Counted from the stretch's first letter, positions 7,549 to 15,653 are shown. The stretch: 23,351 bases of DNA from an uncultured Eubacteriales bacterium (GCA_900549645.1 URPD01000029.1:1-23351), one strand, 5' to 3'. Notes: generated from the sequence alone by a model not told the origin. A program made the numbers and translations.

Positions 7549-8826
7549 ATGTTTATAGATTGCAGCAAGTACGCCGGAAAATGCGCATGCGGACGCGTGC
7601 ATACCATGGAGACCCGCGCCGCGGTGATAGAGCCGGGCTGCCTTTTTGAGTTTGAGAAGTACATGGCGCAGTTCGGTGTCACGGGTAAGCGCTGTGCGCT
7701 CTACGGCGAAAACTCCTATGCCGCCACGGCGGACAGGCATCCGCGCGCCGAGCAGAAGATCGTGCTTGACCCGACTGGGCTGCACGCGAACGAGATATCC
7801 ACGGCGGAGGTGCTCGCGAAGCTTGAGGGCGATGTGGAAGTAATTGTCGCCGTCGGCAGCGGCACCATTCACGACATCGCGCGCTTCTGCGCGCACGAGC
7901 GCGGCATACGCTTTGTCTCCTGCCCGACAGGCGCGAGCGTGGACGGCTTCTGCAGCACCGTCGCTGCAATGACGTGGTACGGCTTCAAAAAGACGCTGCC
8001 CGCCGTCGCGCCGGAGATAGTGCTGGCAGACACGGAGATCATCAAGAACGCTCCCATGGAGCTCGTGCGCAGCGGCGTGGGAGACATTATGGCTAAATAC
8101 ACCGCCCTTGCCGACTGGAAAATGGCGCACGTCCTCACTAATGAGTTGCTTTGTGAAAAAATTTATAGTATAATGCAGGATGCCGCCGACACAGTCATGC
8201 AGAGCGTCCCCGGCATTGCCCGCGGCGAGGAGAGCGCCTACGCCAATGTGACCTATGCGCTCATCATGAGCGGCATCGCAATGCAGATGATGGGCAACTC
8301 CCGCCCCGCCTCCGGCGCGGAGCATCATATATCCCACATGATAGAGATGGAGCCTGAAGCATTCCCGGTAAAGTTCCCCGCCATGCACGGAGAGAAGACC
8401 GGCGTCGGCTCGCTCATTGCGGTGCGCGAATATAAGCGCCTTGCAAAGATAGAGGACATCACCCCGTACATAACCGACTACGCCCCCATACCGGAGGAGC
8501 ATTTTCGCAAGTTCTTCGGCGAGCGGCTGGCGGGTTCGCTGATAAAAGAAAACGAAAATGACTGCCTTGCAAAGGTGAGCCGCGAAAATCTCAGCGCGAG
8601 CTGGGGTGAGCTGCGGCGTATAATTGACGAGCTCCCGACTGAGGAGTACCTTTACGGGCTTTTGGAGATGCTGGACGCGAAGCGCGACCTTGCTTCCATC
8701 GGTGTGGAGGAGAGCGAGCTTCCCGTACTGCTGAAAAATTCACCCCATGTGCGCAATCGTCTGACGCTTATGAGAACGCGCCGGATGATGGATATAGAAA
8801 AAATCGAGCAATATGCAATGATGTAA
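7549..8826 (+). CDS. AraM/glycerol-1-phosphate dehydrogenase-family protein, copy 1
   Basis: A 425-residue member of the iron-type alcohol dehydrogenase superfamily, sn-glycerol-1-phosphate dehydrogenase (AraM/EgsA) branch. Seen: the NAD(P)-binding Gly-rich motif VGSGTIHDI (residues 102-110); CPTGASVDGF; metal ligands expected at Asp179 (GVGDIMAK), at a His in SRPASGAEHHISH (251-263), and at His280 (PAMHGE). An N-terminal CxCGxxH motif (Cys12, Cys14, His18) is shared with the second copy. Family enzymes reduce dihydroxyacetone phosphate, or oxidise a polyol phosphate, with NAD(P)H and a divalent metal. The start at 7549 has AGAGGAG 8-9 nt upstream. It lies 14 nt before the ABC ATPase gene, so it is cotranscribed. 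In Bacillus subtilis the homologue araM sits in the arabinose operon next to araD, matching the content here. Confidence 0.85.
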   Translation: MFIDCSKYAGKCACGRVHTMETRAAVIEPGCLFEFEKYMAQFGVTGKRCALYGENSYAATADRHPRAEQKIVLDPTGLHANEISTAEVLAKLEGDVEVIVAVGSGTIHDIARFCAHERGIRFVSCPTGASVDGFCSTVAAMTWYGFKKTLPAVAPEIVLADTEIIKNAPMELVRSGVGDIMAKYTALADWKMAHVLTNELLCEKIYSIMQDAADTVMQSVPGIARGEESAYANVTYALIMSGIAMQMMGNSRPASGAEHHISHMIEMEPEAFPVKFPAMHGEKTGVGSLIAVREYKRLAKIEDITPYITDYAPIPEEHFRKFFGERLAGSLIKENENDCLAKVSRENLSASWGELRRIIDELPTEEYLYGLLEMLDAKRDLASIGVEESELPVLLKNSPHVRNRLTLMRTRRMMDIEKIEQYAMM

Positions 8827-8840
8827 AGGAGAGAGTACAA

Positions 8841-9956
8841 GTGAGCGAAGAAATCATCATAAAGCACGCTCTTAAAAAGTACGGTGACAATGTCATCATT
8901 CCCGATTTGAGCCTTGACATTAAAGAGGGCGAGTTTTTCACGCTGCTTGGTCCCTCCGGCTGCGGCAAGACCACTCTTCTGAGAATGATAGCGGGCTTCA
9001 ACAGCATTGAGGGCGGCGACTTCTACTTCGGCGAGAAGCGCATCAACGACCTTGACCCCGCCAAGCGCAATATCGGTATGGTGTTCCAGAACTATGCTAT
9101 TTTCCCGCATTACACCGTAAGAAAGAACGTCGAATTCGGCCTGAAAAACAAGAAGTTCCCCAAGGACAAGATAAAGACCCAGTCCGAGAAGTTCATGAAG
9201 CTCATGCAGATCGACCAGTACGCCGACCGTATGCCTGAGCGCCTTTCCGGCGGTCAGCAGCAGCGCGTCGCGCTCGCTCGTGCACTGTGCATCGAGCCGG
9301 ACGTTCTTCTGATGGACGAGCCGCTGTCTAACCTTGACGCAAAGCTCCGTGTCGAGATGCGCACTGTCATCAAGAACATCCAGCACAGCGTCGGCATCAC
9401 GACGGTGTACGTCACGCATGACCAGGAGGAGGCCATGGCGGTCTCCGACCGTATCGCAGTTATGAACGCAGGCGTCATTCAGCACATCGGCACGCCCAAG
9501 AGCATATACCAGCGTCCGGCAAACCTCTTTGTCGCCACCTTTATCGGCCGCTCCAACGTCATAAAGGGCAAGCTCGTCGTCGAAAACGGCAAGACCTATC
9601 TTGAAACGCTCTCCGGCTACCGTGCCGAGATACATACCGTCCGCCCCGAGCAGCAGAAAAATCAGGATATAACGATGTCCGTGCGTCCCGAGGAGTTCCT
9701 GCTTGACCGTGACAGCACCGAGGGCATCTCCGCCATCGTGGATGACTGCGTGTTCCTCGGGCTGAACACCCATTACTTTGTGCACCTGTCCTCCGGCGAG
9801 GAGGTCGAGATAATCCAGGAGTCATCCATCGACAGCATTATCGAACCGGGGAGCGAGATAAAGCTGAAAATAAACACGGATAAAGTCAACCTCTTCACTG
9901 CCGACGGCGAGGAGAACATACTCACCGGCGTGTGCAATGACTGCGCGAAGGCATAA
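8841..9956 (+). CDS. ABC transporter ATP-binding protein (FbpC/AfuC/PotA-like)
   Basis: A 371-residue importer ATPase. Walker A GPSGCGKT (37-44), Q-loop Gln83, signature LSGGQQQR (135-142), Walker B DVLLMDE (154-160), D-loop SNLD (163-166) and switch His193 (VTHDQEEA) are all intact. A C-terminal regulatory TOBE-type domain (about 240-371) follows, as in the MalK/PotA/FbpC group. It powers the permease encoded 14 nt downstream. The start codon is GTG at 8841, preceded by AAAGGAGAGAG, and lies 14 nt after the dehydrogenase stop. The family takes up iron, polyamines, phosphonates or sugar phosphates; the surrounding genes favour a phosphorylated substrate. Confidence 0.93.
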   Translation: MSEEIIIKHALKKYGDNVIIPDLSLDIKEGEFFTLLGPSGCGKTTLLRMIAGFNSIEGGDFYFGEKRINDLDPAKRNIGMVFQNYAIFPHYTVRKNVEFGLKNKKFPKDKIKTQSEKFMKLMQIDQYADRMPERLSGGQQQRVALARALCIEPDVLLMDEPLSNLDAKLRVEMRTVIKNIQHSVGITTVYVTHDQEEAMAVSDRIAVMNAGVIQHIGTPKSIYQRPANLFVATFIGRSNVIKGKLVVENGKTYLETLSGYRAEIHTVRPEQQKNQDITMSVRPEEFLLDRDSTEGISAIVDDCVFLGLNTHYFVHLSSGEEVEIIQESSIDSIIEPGSEIKLKINTDKVNLFTADGEENILTGVCNDCAKA

Positions 9957-9970
9957 CGGAGGAGCAGGCT

Positions 9971-11623
9971 ATGGTCAAAAAACGTTTTGACGGCTGGCTG
10001 ATCGTCTCTGTGCTGCTGCTGGTGCTATTCATCGCGGTGCTCATTTACCCGATGTTCGGTGTCATCAAGCAGGCAGTCATCATGCCTGACGGCAGTTTCT
10101 CGTGGGAGCAGTTCCACAAGTTTTTCAGCAACAGCTACTATGTGGACACCATCTATAATTCTTTCAAGATCACCATTTTTGTCACGGTGCTCACGCTCAT
10201 GATCGGTATTCCGTTTGCTTACTTTTATGCGTTCTACCGCCTCAAGGGCGCAAAGATTCTCTTCGTCGTCAGCATACTTTGCTGCATGTCCGCCCCGTTT
10301 TTGGGCGCGTACTCGTGGGTCATGCTGCTCGGACGCAGCGGTGTCATCACAAAGTTTTTCAAAACCGCCCTCGGCATCACCCTGCCCAGCATCTACGGCT
10401 TCGGCGGTATCGCCCTGTCGCAGACGCTCAAGTTCTTCCCGCTCGTGTTCATCTACATGAACGGTGCTTTCAAGAGCATTGACAATACCCTCATGGAGGC
10501 CTCGGCAAATATGGGCTGCACCGGTGTGAAGCGCCTTTTCAACATCGTGCTGCATCTCACTATGCCCACCATCCTCGCCGCTACACTCATGGTGTTCATG
10601 CAGGCGTTTGCCGACTTCGGTACGCCCACCATCCTCGGCGAGGGCTTCAAGACCTTCCCGGTGCTGCTTTATAATGAGTATCTCGGTGAAAACGGTGCAA
10701 ACTACAACTTTGCTGCCGCACTCGCCATTATCGCGGTCATCGTCACCGCCGTGATATTCTTCCTCCAGAAGTGGGCAACAGGGCGCTTCAAATTCTCTAT
10801 CAACACCCTGCACCCCGTGGAGAAGAAGGATGCAAAGGGTCTCGGCGGTTTTCTCATGCATCTGTACTGCTATCTTCTCTGCGCCATTGCGATCCTCCCG
10901 CAGATATATATCATTTATCTCAGCTTCCGCAACAGCAAAGGCTCGCTCTTCGGCGTGGGGTACTCCCTTATCAACTACCAGAGCGCGCTGAAGAAAAAGC
11001 TCATGCTCGCCTCGCGCAACACGCTCGTCATGGGCATCATCGCCCTTGCGGTCATCATCGTCATCGCGGTCGTGCTCGCATACCTCGTTGTGCGCCGCAA
11101 CAACGCGCTCAACCACTCGCTTGACACTATCGCTATGCTCCCCTACATCATGCCCGGCGCCGTCATCGGCATCGCACTGCTCATCGCCTACGGCTCCAAG
11201 CCCATTGCCCTCACCGGCACAATGGCCATCATGATCATGTCCTTTGCGATACGCCGTATGCCGTACACGATACGCTCGGCAACAGCGACATTAATGCAGA
11301 TCCCGATAAGCATAGAAGAGGCGGCGATAAGCCTCGGCGCGTCGAAGCTGAAAACTTTCGTGAAGATAACCGTGCCCATGATGTCAAACGGTATCCTCTC
11401 CGGCGCGATCCTCAGCTGGGTCGCCATCGTGACAGAGCTGTCGAGCTCCGTCATACTTTACAGCAACAAGACCACCACCCTCACCATGCAGGCGTATATC
11501 TACATCGGACGCGGCGAATACGGCACGGCAGCAGCATTTGCGGCCATCCTCACCGTCATCACCGCACTGAGCCTCTTCCTCTACATGGCAATAAGCAAGT
11601 CCGAGGACGATATACAGCTCTGA
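9971..11623 (+). CDS. ABC transporter permease, two fused permease domains (FbpB/AfuB-like)
   Basis: A 550-residue membrane protein containing two binding-protein-dependent permease domains in one chain. Each has its EAA loop, which docks on the ATPase: MEASANMGCTGVKRLFNIVL near residue 175 and EEAAISLGASKLKTFVKITV near residue 455. About 12 hydrophobic segments are present. A fused permease is characteristic of the FbpB/AfuB/PhnU-like branch. It forms the channel for the substrate delivered by the lipoprotein encoded next. The ATG at 9971 follows a CGGAGGAG site and lies 14 nt after the ATPase stop. Confidence 0.92.
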   Translation: MVKKRFDGWLIVSVLLLVLFIAVLIYPMFGVIKQAVIMPDGSFSWEQFHKFFSNSYYVDTIYNSFKITIFVTVLTLMIGIPFAYFYAFYRLKGAKILFVVSILCCMSAPFLGAYSWVMLLGRSGVITKFFKTALGITLPSIYGFGGIALSQTLKFFPLVFIYMNGAFKSIDNTLMEASANMGCTGVKRLFNIVLHLTMPTILAATLMVFMQAFADFGTPTILGEGFKTFPVLLYNEYLGENGANYNFAAALAIIAVIVTAVIFFLQKWATGRFKFSINTLHPVEKKDAKGLGGFLMHLYCYLLCAIAILPQIYIIYLSFRNSKGSLFGVGYSLINYQSALKKKLMLASRNTLVMGIIALAVIIVIAVVLAYLVVRRNNALNHSLDTIAMLPYIMPGAVIGIALLIAYGSKPIALTGTMAIMIMSFAIRRMPYTIRSATATLMQIPISIEEAAISLGASKLKTFVKITVPMMSNGILSGAILSWVAIVTELSSSVILYSNKTTTLTMQAYIYIGRGEYGTAAAFAAILTVITALSLFLYMAISKSEDDIQL

Positions 11624-11686
11624 CGGCATTATTTCACCCAATTGATGCTTAGGCATCCGGGAATAAATCAAAAAAGGAGAACCAAA

Positions 11687-12814
11687 ATGAAAAAATTCCT
11701 AGCACTCTTGATGGCACTCTGCATGGTTTTTGCACTGTGCGCATGCGGTGGCCAGACTAACGCCCCCGCTGACAACAAGCCCGCTCAGCCGGACAACGCC
11801 GGCGGCGACGCAGCTCCCGCAGACAACGCGGCAGTCGAGGAAGACCTGGGCGACACCCTCGTCCTCTACTCCTCCATGACCGAAGCCGACCTTGATGCTC
11901 TCAAGACCTGCTTCAACGAAGTGTACCCCGACATCGAGATCGAGGTCATCTCCGGTTCCGCCGGTGAGTTCACCGCGAAGATTCAGGCCGAAGCCGGCAA
12001 CCCCCAGGGCGACGTTACTTGGGGCGGCCTTGCTGACTCCGACGGCGACAAGTACGCCGAGATATTCGAAGCATGGGTCTCTGACAACGACGACGAGCAG
12101 ATGGAAGGCTACAGCACCCCCAACGGCTTTTACAGCATGGATCACCTCTCCACCGTTTGCTTCTGCGTCAACACCGAGCTTGAGAAGGAACTCGGTCTGA
12201 ACATCCAGTCCTACGAAGACCTCCTCGACCCCAAACTCAAGGGCAAGATAGTCTTCTCCGATCCTAACAGCTCCTCCGCTGCATGGAACAACCTCTGCAA
12301 CATCTTCTCCGTTTACGGCATTGACACTCAGGAGTCTTGGGACTACATCGACGCTCTCCTTGAGAACATGGTCGTTGTTGAGAAGTCCTCCGTTTGCTTC
12401 AACTCCGTCTCTGACGGTGAGTACGTTGTCGGCCTGACCTACGAGGACGGCGCGATCAAGCTCAACCAGAGCGCATCCGAGCTCGGCACGGAGGCTGTCA
12501 CCGAGGTTCGCTACCCCTCCAACGGCACTTCCGCCTCTGCTTTCGGTGTTGCGATCGTCAAGGGTGCTCCCCACATGGCAGCTGCAAAGGCTTTCGTCAA
12601 CTGGGTCACCTCCGCTGAGGGTCAGAGCGCCATGGCAGAGTACATGCAGGGCACTCTCCGCTTCACCAACGCCAACTACACCTCTCCCGAGAACGCATGG
12701 CTCAAGGCGTCCAGCGACATCACCTGGGTCACCCGTGACGTCCCCACTCTGACCGCGCAGAAGGCTGACCTTCTTGCCAAGTGGAACGAGCACCTCGCCG
12801 CCGTTCAGGGCTGA
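11687..12814 (+). CDS. ABC transporter substrate-binding lipoprotein (AfuA/FbpA-type fold)
   Basis: A 375-residue lipoprotein. The ATG at 11687 has AAAAAGGAGA 7 nt upstream and begins a signal peptide ending in a lipobox LCAC with lipidated Cys20, then an Asn/Pro/Ala-rich linker to about residue 65. The binding domain has TLVLYSSMTEADLDAL, NPQGDVTWGG, YEDLLDPKLKGKIVFSDPNS, DGEYVVGLTYEDGA and YPSNGTSASAFGVAIVKGA. Where ferric-binding FbpA proteins carry a tandem Tyr pair, this one reads GLTYEDGA, and a Gly-Thr-Ser turn is kept; that pattern is closer to organophosphate/sugar-phosphate binders such as AfuA than to iron binders (family knowledge from memory). It is the last gene of the transporter set, 63 nt after the permease, and is followed by a strong hairpin. 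Codon choice looks more biased than its neighbours, consistent with high expression. Confidence 0.88.
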   Translation: MKKFLALLMALCMVFALCACGGQTNAPADNKPAQPDNAGGDAAPADNAAVEEDLGDTLVLYSSMTEADLDALKTCFNEVYPDIEIEVISGSAGEFTAKIQAEAGNPQGDVTWGGLADSDGDKYAEIFEAWVSDNDDEQMEGYSTPNGFYSMDHLSTVCFCVNTELEKELGLNIQSYEDLLDPKLKGKIVFSDPNSSSAAWNNLCNIFSVYGIDTQESWDYIDALLENMVVVEKSSVCFNSVSDGEYVVGLTYEDGAIKLNQSASELGTEAVTEVRYPSNGTSASAFGVAIVKGAPHMAAAKAFVNWVTSAEGQSAMAEYMQGTLRFTNANYTSPENAWLKASSDITWVTRDVPTLTAQKADLLAKWNEHLAAVQG

Positions 12815-12839
12815 TAGGCAAAGCTGTAATATCTAACCG

Positions 12840-12868
12840 ACATAAGCCCGCTTTATGCGGGCTTATGT
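12840..12868 (+). terminator. Strong hairpin after the binding-protein gene (attenuating terminator or mRNA stabiliser)
   Basis: A perfect 12-bp stem, ACATAAGCCCGC (12840-12851) with GCGGGCTTATGT (12857-12868), and a TTTAT loop, 26 nt after the stop of the lipoprotein gene. It is followed by TATAAACC rather than a long U-tract, so termination is probably partial. The two downstream genes have no obvious promoter of their own in the 96 nt that follow. Confidence 0.75.
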
Positions 12869-12964
12869 TATAAACCAAATAAACCAATAACAACAAGGTC
12901 GTTTCCGAGAGCGCTCATCAAGGCATGAACGCCGTCGAAAATCACCGTAAAGGGGAAATTCAAA

Positions 12965-14323
12965 ATGAAAATGTATGATAAACCGCAGGAGCTTTCAAAA
13001 TATCTCAACGTAGAGCTGCAATGCGACTGCGGGCGGACGCACTATGTTCCCATCAAGGGCGTGGAGATAGGCGCGGGCGCGATAGAGCGTCTGCCGCACT
13101 ATGTGAAGAGTCTGGGCTATGCCCATCCGCTCGTCCTTTGCGATGAGATAACCTACAAGATCGCGGGCGCGCGCTGCATGGAGCTTATGCAGACGGCTGG
13201 CATCGCTGCGGCAGAGCATACGTTAACGCACCTTGGCTTTGACGAGGCGACACTCGGCGAGATCGTGATAAATAAGCCGGACGACTGCGACCTCATTATC
13301 GGCGTCGGCACGGGATCGATAACCGACATGACGCGCTACTCAAGCTACAAGCTCTCTCTGCCCTGCTTCACCATAGCCACCGGCGCACCGATGGACGGCT
13401 TTGCCGCGTCTATCGGCATCATGAACGTCAACAATCTCAAGGCGACCATGCCCGCTCACTGCACGGAGCTTATAATCGGCGACACGGATATACTCAAGAC
13501 CGCGCCCTATCGCATGACCGTCGCGGGCTTCGGCGACCTCATCGGCAAGCTCACCTGCCTCAACGACTGGGAGCTGGCGCGTATAATAAACGGCGAGCAC
13601 TACTGCCGCAATATCGTCACGCTTGTGCGCGAGTGCGTAAACGAGGTGATGAGCGAGGCTCCAAAGATAAAGCAGCGTGACCCGGAGACGCTCGGCAGCG
13701 TGATGCGCGGGCTTGTCCTCTCCGGCGCCGCCATCAGTCTATACGGCGACTCCCGCCCCGCCTCAGGCGCAGAGCACCATATGTCTCACTATTGGGAAAC
13801 GATACTCGAGCAGCGCGGCATTCGTCCCGCCATGCACGGCGAGCAGGTTGCCGTGGGCACGGTGCTTGTGCTGATGCTGATAGAGGAGCTTTTGAAGGAG
13901 GATGTAGACTTCGCCGCCGCGCGTGAGCTTGCCCGTGCCTATGACTATGAGGCTTGGGAGCAGGAGATACGCGCCCATTATGGCATTGCGGCGGATGAGG
14001 TCATAGCCATGGAGCAAAAGGCAGGCAAAAACGCCGTTCCCGACCGTCTCCGGCGCATTGACAGCATGGAGAAGAACTGGGACGCTGTCCGCGCCCAGCT
14101 CATGACTCTGCCGAGCAGCAGCTCTCTGCGCTCTCTGCTCCGTGATATCGGCTGCCCCTGCACGCCGGCGGAGATAGGCGTGGACGATGCGCTGCTTATG
14201 GACACGTTCCGTTACTGCAAGGAGATACGCGCACGCTACACCATCTTCCAGACCGTGTACGACCTCGGGCTCACCGATAAGCTCGCTGCGCGGGTGATAG
14301 AGAAGGCGAACAGCGCCGGTTGA
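12965..14323 (+). CDS. AraM/glycerol-1-phosphate dehydrogenase-family protein, copy 2
   Basis: A 452-residue paralogue of the enzyme encoded at 7549. It keeps the N-terminal CxCGxxH (Cys20, Cys22, His26), the nucleotide-binding GVGTGSITD (113-121), TGAPMDGFAASIG, Asp191 (GFGDLIGK), SRPASGAEHHMSHYWE (263-278) and His291 (PAMHGEQ), so all expected metal and cofactor positions are present. It differs in the N-terminal substrate-side region and C-terminal half, so the two copies probably act on different substrates or oppositely rather than being a simple duplication. The ATG at 12965 has AAGGGGAAA 6 nt upstream; a second ATG lies two codons further. It lies 19 nt before the AraD-like gene, with which it should be translated together. 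Confidence 0.85.
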   Translation: MKMYDKPQELSKYLNVELQCDCGRTHYVPIKGVEIGAGAIERLPHYVKSLGYAHPLVLCDEITYKIAGARCMELMQTAGIAAAEHTLTHLGFDEATLGEIVINKPDDCDLIIGVGTGSITDMTRYSSYKLSLPCFTIATGAPMDGFAASIGIMNVNNLKATMPAHCTELIIGDTDILKTAPYRMTVAGFGDLIGKLTCLNDWELARIINGEHYCRNIVTLVRECVNEVMSEAPKIKQRDPETLGSVMRGLVLSGAAISLYGDSRPASGAEHHMSHYWETILEQRGIRPAMHGEQVAVGTVLVLMLIEELLKEDVDFAAARELARAYDYEAWEQEIRAHYGIAADEVIAMEQKAGKNAVPDRLRRIDSMEKNWDAVRAQLMTLPSSSSLRSLLRDIGCPCTPAEIGVDDALLMDTFRYCKEIRARYTIFQTVYDLGLTDKLAARVIEKANSAG

Positions 14324-14342
14324 GAAGAAAAGGAGAGGCAAT

Positions 14343-15032
14343 ATGCTTGAAAAGCTGAAAGAGGAAGTTCTTCGGGCAAATCTTCTGCTGCCGAAGTATG
14401 GCCTTGTGACATTCACATGGGGCAACGTCTCCGGTATCGACCGGGAAAGCGGGCTTGTCGTGATAAAGCCGTCGGGCGTGCCGTATGACGGCATGACGAC
14501 GGAGGACATGGTCGTGGTCGACCTTAACGGTACGCGCGTTGAGGGCAAATGGAAGCCGTCAAGCGACACCCCCACGCATGTGGAGCTTTACAAGGCGTTC
14601 CCCAAGTGCGGCGGCATCGTCCATACGCACTCCCGCTGGGCGACTACGTTCGCTCAGGCTGGGCGCAATATTCCCGCCATGGGCACGACGCACGGGGATT
14701 ATTTCTATGGTGACATCCCCTGCACCCGCCTCATGACGCCCGATGAGATCGTGGGCGAATACGAAAAGGAGACCGGCAAGGTCATCATCGAAACCTTTGC
14801 CTGCACTGACCCCGCCGCTGTTCCCGGCGTCGTGGTGCATTCGCACGGTCCGTTCGCTTGGGGCAAGGATGCCTTGGAGGCGGTGCACAACGCCGTTGTG
14901 ATGGAAGAGGTCGCCTTCATGGACTGGCACACCATGATGCTCAACCCCGACAGCGGACACATGCAGCAGGAGCTTCTGGACAAGCACTATCTCCGCAAGC
15001 ACGGCAAAAACGCCTACTACGGCCAGAACTGA
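14343..15032 (+). CDS. L-ribulose-5-phosphate 4-epimerase family protein (class II aldolase, AraD-like)
   Basis: A 229-residue class II aldolase/AraD-family enzyme, very close in length to AraD/UlaF/SgbE. Zinc ligands appear at His94 and His96 (IVHTHSRW) and His168 (VVHSHGP), with Asp75 (SSDTPTH) in the equivalent of the AraD Asp. The N-terminal GNVSGIDR and KPSG phosphate-binding pieces, and THGDYFYGDIPCTR with the catalytic Asp119, are the AraD pattern. AraD converts L-ribulose 5-phosphate to D-xylulose 5-phosphate, feeding the pentose phosphate pathway. Here it would be the last step after import and oxidation of a pentitol or sugar phosphate; the exact substrate and stereochemistry are inferred. 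The ATG has AAGGAGAGG 4-5 nt upstream. No araA or araB is present, so this is not an ordinary arabinose operon. Confidence 0.9.
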   Translation: MLEKLKEEVLRANLLLPKYGLVTFTWGNVSGIDRESGLVVIKPSGVPYDGMTTEDMVVVDLNGTRVEGKWKPSSDTPTHVELYKAFPKCGGIVHTHSRWATTFAQAGRNIPAMGTTHGDYFYGDIPCTRLMTPDEIVGEYEKETGKVIIETFACTDPAAVPGVVVHSHGPFAWGKDALEAVHNAVVMEEVAFMDWHTMMLNPDSGHMQQELLDKHYLRKHGKNAYYGQN

Positions 15033-15051
15033 AAGGTAAAGCTAAAAAAGC

Positions 15052-15087
15052 ATCAAGGCGTGAGCGGCATACCGCCCACGCCTTGAT
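15052..15087. terminator. Operon-end hairpin, possibly bidirectional
   Basis: ATCAAGGCGTG (15052-15062) pairs with CACGCCTTGAT (15077-15087), and the stem continues as GCGG/CCGC around a CATA loop. On the plus strand it follows the AraD-like gene by 19 nt but lacks a U-tract. On the minus strand it is followed by CTTTTTTAGC, so it is a better terminator for the genes arriving from the right. Confidence 0.7.
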
Positions 15088-15259
15088 TGCCTATCAAAAC
15101 GGCCACTTGAGATTTTATAGTTTCCTGTAAGAAAATGAAGCAGAAGTAAAAATGATAAGTTACAGCAAGTTGTGCAAAAAGTATAATCGTATTCTGTATA
15201 CTACTATGCTTTTTACACTCTATCTGTTTCTCAAATTCTGTGTACTTAAACTTGCTCAC
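15053..15259 (-). pseudogene. Truncated gene start (unknown mobile-element protein)
   Basis: A GTG at 15257-15259 overlaps the stop codon of the frameshifted gene upstream (GTGA overlap) and has GAAGGAGG 9 nt before it, so translation was once real. It begins VSKFKYTEFEKQIECKKH and SSIQNTIILF. After about 35 residues the frame runs through low-complexity, AT-rich sequence and ends inside the terminator hairpin. The rest of the gene seems to have been lost when the AraD end of the chromosome was joined here. The family is not recognised; a relaxase, recombinase or mobilisation protein would be usual at this place. Confidence 0.35.
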
Positions 15260-15653
15260 TCGCTACCACCTCCTTCAGTGATATTCTTTACGATTTGCTC
15301 AAGTTGGTCGACACGCCTGTTGGCCTCGTGGGCTTGTTCTGCCTCTGCCCGCAGGGCGTTGATTTCAGCTTCGTGCTTACGTGCGACCTTCTGCTGTTTA
15401 ACGGAGCTTTCCTCAAAGGCTTTCTGATGAATGCTACAGCTTTTTCTTTTGCGACAGCAATATCCGTGTGTTGAAAAACACCTGACAACGAACCGTTTTC
15501 ATTCTTTATGATCGGCGCGTTAAGTGCGACATCTACAAATCTCTGGCAAAGCTCATAATATCCGCAGTCGTCATTCTCTTGCAGCAGTCTTGCGGTTTCT
15601 GTATACGGATTATCGTTAATTACCCGGAAGTAAAATTGCTTCTTATGTTTCAT
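15256..15653 (-). pseudogene. Frameshifted mobile-element gene with C-terminal coiled coil
   Basis: The ATG at 15653 has GGAGG 10 nt upstream. Frame 1 reads MKHKKQFYFRVINDNPYTET, later CQRFVDVALNAPIIKNENGS and AVAKEKAVAF. At about 15430 coding quality moves by one base to a second frame: HQKAFEESSVKQQKVARKHE, then EINALRAEAEQAHEANRRVD and QLEQIVKNITEGGGSE, a coiled-coil tail ending at a TGA (15256-15258) that overlaps the next start codon. Inserting one base near 15430 would restore a protein of about 132 residues. Without it the first frame runs on as a Lys/Arg/Pro-rich artefact to 15288. Function unknown; the gene sits just after a small XRE regulator, as in the control regions of clostridial integrative elements. 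Confidence 0.6.

Noticed and set aside
10025..11116. A 363-residue minus-strand frame opposite the ABC permease
   Set aside because: Composition (Glu/His/Asp-rich) is that of an antisense shadow; the plus frame encodes a clear permease.
11699..12793. A 364-residue minus-strand frame opposite the substrate-binding lipoprotein
   Set aside because: Shadow frame produced by strong codon bias of the real gene.
8841..12814. Ferric iron importer (FbpABC) assignment
   Set aside because: The binding protein appears to lack the tandem tyrosines, and the operon partners are phosphosugar/polyol enzymes; not excluded, but less likely.
12840..12868. Riboswitch or attenuator before the second dehydrogenase
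   Set aside because: Only one simple hairpin directly after a stop codon; no conserved aptamer pattern seen in the 96 nt that follow.
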